Positions 8,618 through 14,087 of a stretch of 16,941 nucleotides of DNA are shown here, piece by piece. How positions within the stretch are numbered: the first letter of the stretch is position 1; each line of letters starts with the position of its first letter. The position numbers were made by a program, and so were the translations under genes. Under the pieces are notes generated by a model. The model was not told the origin of the DNA, ran no database searches, and saw nothing but the letters and a program-made list of their open reading frames with translations. This DNA comes from Mariniphaga sp964540165 (GTDB lineage Bacteria > Bacteroidota > Bacteroidia > Bacteroidales > Prolixibacteraceae): assembly GCA_964540165.1 (NCBI GenBank), contig CAZILU010000065.1, forward strand, positions 1-16,941, given 5' to 3'.

Positions 8618-9466
8618 TTACCTGGAGAAATGATACGTCATCAGGCCATCCATGGGATCACTCATCACGATATCTGACGCCAATCCACGCCTCAAAAGTA
8701 CACTATTTAACTGTTCGCGAAAATGGTAAGCCACCGAACCGGTGAAAGTCAGGGGAACCTCACGAAATCCTTTATATTGCATAATGTTCCGCTCCACAAA
8801 CAGGTCAAATGCCTTCTCCACTATGTCAATACAGTAACGATGAGAAATTTGATCCGTTAAAAATGGCGTAAATGCGGCTAAAAAACGATTTGGGTTCTCT
8901 CCCCGGTAAACACGATGAAGCACCTCCGGGTAGGTTATTGGAAATTGATTTTCAAACTTTTTTCGAAGGATTTCCGGCATGATCCCTTTCAGATAATCAG
9001 ATACCAGACACCTGCCTAAAAAGGCGCCGCTTCCTTCATCCCCCAACAGGTATCCCAGGGGAGGCACGTGCGCTATGATTTCACTCCCGTCATACAGACA
9101 TGAATTAGATCCGGTTCCAAGAATGGATGCAATCCCGGCAGATCTTCCCAGGGTAGCCCGGGCGGCAGCTAACAAATCTGACGCCACCTCAATACCCGCA
9201 TCAACAAAGAGCGCTGAAAGAGCCTTTTCAATAACTCCGGCTCTCTCCCGGTCGGTAATACCGGCGCCATAAAACCAGATAAAATCAACTTTCCCGGAGA
9301 GTTCAGCTAACGGACTCCCCTTCCACTCCTCAATTAACGGTTGAGTTCCCCGAAAAAAAGGATTGACTCCCTCGGTGGTAAATCGTCTTAATGATTTCCC
9401 TTCAACCGACAAACACCAATTGGTTTTCGTTGAGCCGCCATCGGCGATCAAAACAGTTCCATGCAT
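8618..9466 (-). CDS. BadF/BadG-family amino-sugar kinase (probable MurNAc/GlcNAc kinase)
   Basis: The 282-residue protein has the ASKHA-fold motifs of eukaryote-type N-acetylglucosamine kinases. These are the phosphate-1 loop DGGSTKT (9-15), GAG (67-69), a candidate catalytic Asp in SDLLAA (D97), ILGTGSNS (115-122), GYLLGDEGSG (138-147) and TGSVA (242-246). It should transfer phosphate from ATP to the 6-hydroxyl of an amino sugar in the cytoplasm. The downstream murQ needs MurNAc-6-phosphate, so this is a good candidate for a MurK-type kinase like those in the murTKQ cluster of Tannerella forsythia or in Clostridium acetobutylicum. GlcNAc specificity cannot be excluded from sequence. The start at 9466 fits, since MHGTVLIADGG places the phosphate loop at the N-terminus as expected. 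Confidence 0.88.
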   Translation of the reverse strand: MHGTVLIADGGSTKTNWCLSVEGKSLRRFTTEGVNPFFRGTQPLIEEWKGSPLAELSGKVDFIWFYGAGITDRERAGVIEKALSALFVDAGIEVASDLLAAARATLGRSAGIASILGTGSNSCLYDGSEIIAHVPPLGYLLGDEGSGAFLGRCLVSDYLKGIMPEILRKKFENQFPITYPEVLHRVYRGENPNRFLAAFTPFLTDQISHRYCIDIVEKAFDLFVERNIMQYKGFREVPLTFTGSVAYHFREQLNSVLLRRGLASDIVMSDPMDGLMTYHFSR

Positions 9467-9527
9467 CCCGTTTCAAAAATTAAAGGTTAAAGCAAACAAG
9501 CTTCCTGCTTTTATGCTTTTTCAGGGT

Positions 9528-9535
9528 CAAATTTA
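9528..9535 (-). promoter_or_regulatory. Weak candidate -7 element for the kinase-murQ operon
   Basis: On the minus strand TAAATTTG matches TAnnTTTG exactly, about 60 bases before the kinase ATG. No TTTG lies at the proper distance upstream, so this is only half of a promoter. Confidence 0.3.
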
Positions 9536-9642
9536 GAATTATTTTAACATTCTCCTTCGCTCCATAAAACAAGCCTGCTAAAATGGGACCAGAAACGACA
9601 TTCATAATTTCTCTGAATCCATTCATCTGTTTATTTTTTACC

Positions 9643-9666
9643 GCAAAGGCGCAAAGACGCAAAGGA
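9643..9666. repeat. Three tandem 8-bp units GCAAAGRM
   Basis: The units GCAAAGGC, GCAAAGAC and GCAAAGGA run head to tail, preceded by ACC. The string resembles the 'CGCAAAGGCGCAAAGACGC' elements seen between genes in many unrelated bacteria. No function can be read from it. Confidence 0.65.
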
Positions 9667-9727
9667 AAAGTTATAATAATCATCCTTGTTTGTGTTAAAT
9701 AATCTATCATGGGTGTTTCATCTTCTT

Positions 9728-9780
9728 ACTTTTTACTTTTTACTTTTTACTTTTTACTTTTTACTTTTTACTTTTTACTT
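9728..9780. repeat. Heptanucleotide microsatellite, seven perfect ACTTTTT copies
   Basis: AC dinucleotides recur exactly every 7 bases at 9728, 9735, 9742, 9749, 9756, 9763, 9770 and 9777, with TTTTT between. This gives seven perfect 7-bp units plus a partial ACTT. It sits about 230 bases before the symporter start and about 260 bases before the kinase start. Copy-number change by slippage is plausible, but the tract is not inside a recognised promoter. Confidence 0.9.
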
Positions 9781-10011
9781 GTATTCGTTTGTGTCTTAAA
9801 TCGCCATGCTCGTTTCATAGGAGAGTGCATCAGCATCAGGTAGGCCAATCGGTTTTAAAAGCGATCATCGAAGCAAGCGGTATCTTCCTGCCTTCCCTTT
9901 AAAATAGAGCAGGCCGTCATCGCCTTTTACCTGTTTGTTTTATCCAATTATACCGAAAATTTAATCATAAATTTCGATCTTTGAAGCATCGTTTTAATGA
10001 AAAGATGAAGC

Positions 10012-11343
10012 ATGAACCAACCGTTGATTTTTATAGGTATCTATTTTCTTTTTGTATTGCTGTTGGGTTTTTACTCCTGGAGAAACATTAAAACGGCTGC
10101 TGACTATTACATCGCCGGAAAAAAGGCTAACCTGATACCCGTCACCGGGAGTCTGTTAGCTACCATCCTGGGGGGCTCAGCAATTCTGGGAACCATAGAG
10201 CTTAGCCAACAAATCGGATGGAGTGCCATTTGGTTTCTGTTCTGTGCTGCCCTCGGCCTTTTTGTGCTGGCCCCTTTGGCTAAATATGTCAGCCGCTTTG
10301 GAAAATTCACGCTGCCAGGCCTTCTTGGATATTTTTATGGAGACAAAGCCCGTATCATTGCATCCATAATCATCCCTTTTGCATGGCTGGGTGTGGTAGC
10401 AGCCCAGATCATCGCAGCGGCCAAAATTGTTTCCGGTCTCGAAATCATCAACTATTCAGCCGCTGCCCTCTTGTCAGGAACCGTCTTCATCATCTATACC
10501 TTTGTCGGTGGCCAGGTCAGCATTCTCAAAACAGATACCCTCCAATCGATCCTGATCATAGCTGGAATAATCGCTCTGACCATTTTTGCCGCAAGCTCGC
10601 CCATGGCTCCTTCCCTGCCTCATTGTACCGGTAAAAATCTGATAAATGAATCGTTTACACTTTTGGATCTGCTGATCTTAATACTTACCTATTCCGTCAC
10701 CTTTGTCGTCGGACCCGATATCTACTCCCGTCTGTTTTGTGCAAAAAATGAGCAAACCGCTACCCGCAGCATCCTCATCACAGCTCTGATCCTGATCCCG
10801 GTATCCATAATCCTTACCTATCTGGGCGTCTATTCAAGTCAAAACGGTGGTTCTGAAATGATGGCTTTTGCCTACAATCTGCTGCCCGGATGGTTTTACG
10901 GACTATTCATCGCAGCACTCCTCTCGGCAGTTATGTCCTCTGCCGATACCACCCTGCTAACCTCCTCCATGATCCTAAGCGAACTGATCTACCCTCAAAT
11001 GGAGGGAAAAAAAGCGGTAAAACTAACCCGGATCTTTATCCTTCTGATCGGGGGTATCAGCATGATCATCGCACTGTTTATCACCTCAATCCTTCAATCG
11101 TTGCTCATTGCCCTCACCCTTTTTTCCGGAGCCTTTGTTGTTCCTATGCTTGCCGGACTTCTGAAAATTAAAGCCGTCAAAAATCAAATAATCATGGCAA
11201 TGGTGGTTGGAGGTGTCACCGCCTTACTTGGAAAAATTTTAAATATCTATGTTAACCCTTTGACCGGAAACCTGATCATCATAGGATCTTTTATCCTAAA
11301 TGGATTACTTCTTTTTATTCCGATTAAAAAGAAAAAAACATAA
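10012..11343 (+). CDS. Sodium:solute symporter (SSS family), candidate MurNAc transporter
   Basis: The 443-residue protein is hydrophobic throughout, with about a dozen membrane-spanning stretches starting at residues 5-22, and ends in a basic tail (KKKKT). Family features are ADYYIAGKK after the first helix (30-38), GGQVSILKTDTLQS (about 166-179) and ALLSAVMSSADTTLLTSS (about 304-321), which resembles the Na+-binding helix segment. It should couple sodium entry to uptake of a small solute across the inner membrane. Its divergent position next to a MurK-like kinase and murQ suggests MurNAc or another peptidoglycan sugar as substrate. Tannerella forsythia groups a MurNAc transporter with murK and murQ, which supports the inference but does not prove it. 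The ATG at 10012 begins directly before the first helix. Confidence 0.9.
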   Translation: MNQPLIFIGIYFLFVLLLGFYSWRNIKTAADYYIAGKKANLIPVTGSLLATILGGSAILGTIELSQQIGWSAIWFLFCAALGLFVLAPLAKYVSRFGKFTLPGLLGYFYGDKARIIASIIIPFAWLGVVAAQIIAAAKIVSGLEIINYSAAALLSGTVFIIYTFVGGQVSILKTDTLQSILIIAGIIALTIFAASSPMAPSLPHCTGKNLINESFTLLDLLILILTYSVTFVVGPDIYSRLFCAKNEQTATRSILITALILIPVSIILTYLGVYSSQNGGSEMMAFAYNLLPGWFYGLFIAALLSAVMSSADTTLLTSSMILSELIYPQMEGKKAVKLTRIFILLIGGISMIIALFITSILQSLLIALTLFSGAFVVPMLAGLLKIKAVKNQIIMAMVVGGVTALLGKILNIYVNPLTGNLIIIGSFILNGLLLFIPIKKKKT

Positions 11344-11350
11344 TCTATAG

Positions 11351-11530
11351 ATATGGAACCTCCCTCCGGAGGTTCTGATCACCCAATTGATGATAACCAC
11401 CATCCAACATCTAATCTTCAATACCCATCCAATCCCTTCTATAAATATGGAACCTCCCTCCGGAGGTTCTGATCACCCTATCGATGATAACCACCATCCA
11501 ACATCTAATCTTCAATACCCACCGAATCCC
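11351..11530. repeat. 94-bp direct tandem duplication containing hairpins
   Basis: Copy 1 (11351-11437) and copy 2 (11445-11530) are offset by exactly 94 bases and differ at only a few positions, such as AATTGATG against TATCGATG. Each begins ATATGGAACCTCC and contains an 8-bp perfect stem, GAACCTCC/GGAGGTTC, around a CTCC loop (11356-11375 and 11450-11469). Each ends in a CCATCCAATCCC-like string, and more degenerate copies of that string continue to about 11557. Short frames on both strands are by-products of the repetition. The hairpins could stop transcription or stabilise the symporter mRNA, but no T-run follows them. Confidence 0.88.
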
Positions 11531-11585
11531 CATCCAATCCCCATCGAATATCCACCCAACCAAAAAAACATGATAAAATTCATAG

Positions 11586-11614
11586 TACCATGTATTGCAT
11601 GGTATCATTTTTTA
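11586..11614 (+). terminator. Possible intrinsic terminator after the symporter
   Basis: TACCATG (11586-11592) pairs perfectly with CATGGTA (11598-11604) around a TATTG loop, followed by TCATTTTTTA. The 7-bp stem is weak and mostly AT. It also overlaps the -33 region of the next promoter, so it may have another role. Confidence 0.4.
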
Positions 11615-11626
11615 TTTGTATATTTG
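11594..11626 (+). promoter_or_regulatory. Putative promoter of the WM-repeat protein gene
   Basis: TATATTTG at 11619-11626 matches the Bacteroidetes -7 consensus TAnnTTTG exactly. ATTG at 11594-11597 lies 21 bases upstream and matches the -33 TTTG with one change. Transcription would start near 11633 and give a leader of about 130 bases. Confidence 0.5.
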
Positions 11627-11765
11627 CATAACAAATAACAATGCTAAAGATAGTACAAGCTAAAAAAAAGTTCTATAAAAGTGTAACGAATCAAAGAAAT
11701 CGTCGTCTTAATAGAAAAGAAAAAAAATAAAAACAGAAATTAAACAATTATTGGAGGAAAAAGTC

Positions 11766-12329
11766 ATGAAAACAAGAGACAGCAAATTAAACAAAAACAA
11801 CATGGGCGGTTTAAAAAGCCTGGCAGTTATGATCGCAACGTTTTTTTCATTAAGCGCTGGTGCGACAATGATCAATGGGGAAGTAACCGCTTCAGCAGCC
11901 ATGGGGGCATTCAGTAATTATCTGAATATTGAAACGGAAGATGCGATACATATTGAAGATTGGATGCTGGAAAAATCGAGGTTTATTAATGAGTTAAGCA
12001 TCGAAACAGAGGCCGAAGCACCGGTAGCGATTGAACCTTGGATGACCGGTTCCATTTTTAACGCCTTTGCAGCCTTGAGCGCAGATGCCGACAATGCCAT
12101 TGGCATTGAAAGCTGGATGTTGCAAGACACCCTGTTTCAGGCTTTGGCAAAAGCAGAACCGGCCGTTACAGAAAAAGCAGCTGAAAAAACAGTGAAAACG
12201 AAAAAAGTTATCGGTGTTACGTTCGAAGGTGTTCAGTTTGGACAAAGATCATTCATCATTATTGAAGAGGATGACCCAAAGCCGACCCTGGAAAGATGGA
12301 TGTTTGACTACAGTCACTTCAAAAAATAG
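11766..12329 (+). CDS. Small exported protein with four [IL]-E-x-W-M motifs, function unknown
   Basis: The product has 187 residues. The ATG at 11766 is preferred over an in-frame TTG at 11751 because a strong GGAGG at 11753-11757 sits at normal distance before it. Such a clear Shine-Dalgarno site is unusual for this phylum. Basic residues (1-17) are followed by a hydrophobic stretch (SLAVMIATFFSLSAGATM, 18-35), consistent with a signal peptide or anchor. The rest is acidic and alanine-rich. Four motifs stand out: IEDWM (63-67), IEPWM (89-93), IESWM (114-118) and LERWM (175-179). Each is followed by Phe 6 or 7 residues after the Trp. The first three are 25-26 residues apart and the fourth lies at the C-terminus. 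A lysine-rich linker and a short beta-like segment (VIGVTFEGVQFGQRSFIIIEED) separate them. I recognise no family with a known function. The gene stands alone between its own promoter and a terminator. Confidence 0.8.
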   Translation: MKTRDSKLNKNNMGGLKSLAVMIATFFSLSAGATMINGEVTASAAMGAFSNYLNIETEDAIHIEDWMLEKSRFINELSIETEAEAPVAIEPWMTGSIFNAFAALSADADNAIGIESWMLQDTLFQALAKAEPAVTEKAAEKTVKTKKVIGVTFEGVQFGQRSFIIIEEDDPKPTLERWMFDYSHFKK

Positions 12330-12356
12330 AGGCCATCGAAAACAGAAAACAGAATT

Positions 12357-12381
12357 AAAACCGGTGCTCCACCGGTTTTTT
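12357..12381. terminator. Bidirectional intrinsic terminator between convergent genes
   Basis: AAAACCGGTG (12357-12366) pairs perfectly with CACCGGTTTT (12370-12379) around a CTC loop. Seven T follow the GG on the plus strand and TTTT follows on the minus strand. It ends the WM-repeat gene on the plus strand and map on the minus strand, whose stop codon lies at 12381-12383. Confidence 0.88.
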
Positions 12382-13160
12382 TATTCTCCGGAGTATTCCC
12401 CGGAAATATCCGTCAGCACGTCAAATCCGGTTGGAGTAACCAGTACGGTGTGTTCAAACTGTGCTGACAATTTGCGATCAACGGTTCTGGCGGTCCACCC
12501 GTCGTTACGGTCTATGGTGGTTCCGGCTCTGCCTTCGTTAATCATCGGCTCAATGGTAAAAATCATTCCCGGCTCCATATTGGGCCCCCGGTTTCGTCGC
12601 GACGAATGGTCGACCTGAGGTTCTTCGTGAAACTTCAGTCCGACGCCATGACCGCAGAACTCATATACCACACTAAATCCGTTTGCCTTTGCATACCGGC
12701 TGATGACAAAACCGATGTTTCCAAACTGGTTTCCGGGCCTGACCTGCTGAATCCCCAGACCCAGACAGTGCCTGGTAACATCAATCAGTTTTTGAGCATC
12801 CGGAGATACATCTCCAACCGTAAACATGCGGGAGGTGTCACCGAAATATCCATCCAGAATGGTGGTCACATCAATATTTAAAATATCTCCGCTTTTTAAT
12901 ACCGTAGCCGTCGAAGGTATTCCATGGCAGACAACTTCATTTAACGAAATGCAACTTGATTTTGGATAGCCATTGTATCCCTTCGTTGCCGGGATAGCTC
13001 CGTGCTTTACAATGAACGCTTCAATCTTATCATCAATGAACCCGGTATTCACTCCTTCCTTAACAAATTGAGCAGCATAGTCTAATGTGGCGGCTGCCAG
13101 CCGGCTGCTTTTCCTGATCCCTTCAATCTGTTCCGCTGTTTTAATGATAATGTCGCTCAT
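12381..13160 (-). CDS. map: Type I methionine aminopeptidase
   Basis: Map removes the initiator methionine from nascent proteins in the cytoplasm. The 259-residue protein is a full-length single-domain bacterial enzyme with the pita-bread fold. The five metal ligands are all present: D97 (NIDVT), D108 (GDTS), H171 (GHGVG), E204 (TIEPM) and E235 (QFEHT). The substrate-binding histidines are H79 (CHG) and H178 (FHEEP). These positions match the E. coli numbering exactly. The start at 13160 gives MSDIIIKTAEQIEGIRKSS, the usual family N-terminus. In Bacteroidetes map often sits near ribosomal protein genes, but here it stands alone between the WM-repeat gene (convergent) and a divergent thioesterase. 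It could therefore be a second copy in the genome, which the window cannot show. Confidence 0.96.
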   Translation of the reverse strand: MSDIIIKTAEQIEGIRKSSRLAAATLDYAAQFVKEGVNTGFIDDKIEAFIVKHGAIPATKGYNGYPKSSCISLNEVVCHGIPSTATVLKSGDILNIDVTTILDGYFGDTSRMFTVGDVSPDAQKLIDVTRHCLGLGIQQVRPGNQFGNIGFVISRYAKANGFSVVYEFCGHGVGLKFHEEPQVDHSSRRNRGPNMEPGMIFTIEPMINEGRAGTTIDRNDGWTARTVDRKLSAQFEHTVLVTPTGFDVLTDISGEYSGE

Positions 13161-13179
13161 CTGTTTCCTTAATTTTTTG

Positions 13180-13210
13180 CAAAATTGAATAATTCCAATG
13201 GTTTTTCAAA
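13180..13210 (-). promoter_or_regulatory. map: Putative map promoter
   Basis: On the minus strand TTTG (13210-13207) is followed after exactly 19 bases by CAATTTTG (13187-13180), which matches TAnnTTTG except for the first base. The expected start near 13173 leaves a leader of about 13 bases, with AAGGA before the ATG. Confidence 0.5.
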
Positions 13211-13219
13211 ACGGATCGA

Positions 13220-13227
13220 TATTTTTG
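13220..13227 (+). promoter_or_regulatory. Candidate -7 element for the acyl-ACP thioesterase gene
   Basis: TATTTTTG matches TAnnTTTG exactly, 28 bases before the ATG at 13256. The -33 position holds only ATGG (13198-13201, 18 bases upstream), so the upstream element is poor. Confidence 0.42.
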
Positions 13228-13255
13228 TAAAAAAGATTATTATCAGAATTTTAAA

Positions 13256-13987
13256 ATGAAGCATCGGAATCAACTTTCTACCAAGTCCTATTTCATTAAC
13301 CGGTTTGGAAAACTATCTACGGCTTTTATGTTCTATCAGATGCAGGAGATCGCCTGGGAACATGCTCAACTCCTCGGATTTGGATACAAAAAACTTCGGG
13401 ATCAAAATCAGTTCTGGGTACTATCGAGGCTGCATATGGAAATTGAGCGGCGGCCAAAATGGACAGAGGAATTTACGCTTGAAACCTGGTCGCGGGGAAC
13501 CGATGGATTCTATGGATACCGTGACTTTCAATTTATTGATAATACCGGAAAAGCCATCATCCGGGCTACAAGCAGTTGGCTGATACTGAGTTCCGATACA
13601 AAAAAAATTGTACGTCTTTCCGGGTTCAGCGAATTCCCGGCCTATTCCGAAAGTATGTTTGGCACCAATGTCAATAAAATACCTTCTCCGGCATCGGACG
13701 ATCCCCTCACGTTTACACCGGTTCTGTTCAATGAAATTGATATCAACCAACATTTTAACACCGGACGATACATCGAAAGAATCATCGACGGTTATAATTT
13801 TGAGTTTCATGAAAGCCACGAACTGGCCACGCTCGAAGTCAACTTTTTGAAAGAGGGCCTACCCTCCGACCGTCTGGCGGTGAAAAAAGAGCGGCTCAAT
13901 GAACAACAACACCTCTGCAGCGTTGTGCGTGAGACCGATGGCGCAGACCTGATCAGAGCCCGGCTCACCTGGAAGGGAAAGGCATAA
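13256..13987 (+). CDS. Acyl-ACP thioesterase (FatA/FatB-like, double hot-dog)
   Basis: The enzyme hydrolyses acyl-acyl carrier protein to release free fatty acid in the cytoplasm. The 243-residue length fits the bacterial acyl-ACP thioesterase family (PF01643-type), which lacks the plant transit peptide and has two hot-dog domains. The first domain includes FYQMQEIAWEHAQLLGFGY (26-44) and WVLSRLHMEIERRPKW (54-69). The second contains the catalytic motif D-x-N-x-H as EIDINQHFNTGRYIERIIDGY, with D162, N164 and H166, and an acidic residue follows in FLKEG (E200). TWSRGTDGFYGYRDF (77-91) is also typical. The gene starts from its own promoter opposite map. The coding sequence is followed within a few bases by a decayed gene tail, so it has no clear operon partner. 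Confidence 0.92.
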   Translation: MKHRNQLSTKSYFINRFGKLSTAFMFYQMQEIAWEHAQLLGFGYKKLRDQNQFWVLSRLHMEIERRPKWTEEFTLETWSRGTDGFYGYRDFQFIDNTGKAIIRATSSWLILSSDTKKIVRLSGFSEFPAYSESMFGTNVNKIPSPASDDPLTFTPVLFNEIDINQHFNTGRYIERIIDGYNFEFHESHELATLEVNFLKEGLPSDRLAVKKERLNEQQHLCSVVRETDGADLIRARLTWKGKA

Positions 13988-13988
13988 G

Positions 13989-14087
13989 GTTACCCTGGTG
14001 CCCCAGTCGGGTACCTTCTTTCTGAACACCGTACGCGACAAAAAATACGGCTTTAGCATCCGGTGTGTTAAAGACGAACAGAACTAA
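13989..14087 (+). pseudogene. Remnant C-terminal tail of a FISUMP-like secreted protein
   Basis: Directly after the thioesterase stop, the frame ending in TAA at 14085-14087 reads VTLVPQSGTFFLNTVRDKK then YGFSIRCVKDEQN. The ending Y-G-F-S-[IV]-R-C-V-K-D is characteristic of the C-terminus of the 'Fibrobacter succinogenes major paralogous' (FISUMP, TIGR02145) domain. No start codon or upstream part of such a gene is present, because the frame runs back into the thioesterase. This looks like a scar left by deletion or rearrangement. The left boundary is arbitrary. Its last four bases overlap the end of the glycosidase gene on the other strand. Confidence 0.45.

Larger units (their letters stand above)
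9467..10011. other. Divergent intergenic region between the amino-sugar kinase and the symporter
   Basis: This 545-base gap lies between divergently transcribed genes of one presumed pathway, so it should hold both promoters and any operator. Visible items are the -7 candidate at 9528-9535, the GCAAAGRC triplet repeat at 9643-9666 and the heptanucleotide array at 9728-9780. A 76-codon frame at 9480-9710 (minus) spans the GCAAAGRC repeat and looks spurious. I see no convincing promoter for the symporter. Confidence 0.6.
11344..11765. other. Intergenic region between the symporter and the WM-repeat protein
   Basis: This 422-base stretch holds the 94-bp duplication, a terminator-like hairpin, a promoter and a purine-rich leader of about 130 bases. 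No gene is supported. Confidence 0.65.

Noticed and set aside
9480..9710. A 76-codon minus-strand frame upstream of the kinase
   Set aside because: It covers the GCAAAGRM repeat and the expected promoter region of the kinase, and has no recognisable protein features.
9728..9780. CRISPR-like array suspected from regular repetition
   Set aside because: The units are 7 bp without spacers, which makes it a microsatellite. No cas genes or repeat-spacer pattern occur in the window.
11387..11638. Short frames on both strands across the 94-bp duplication (also 11411-11608 minus)
   Set aside because: Both encode tandem low-complexity repeats arising from the DNA duplication, and the plus frame runs into the next gene's promoter.
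11751..11765. TTG start five codons upstream of the WM-repeat protein ATG
   Set aside because: The TTG overlaps the GGAGG ribosome-binding site, which is correctly spaced for the ATG at 11766.
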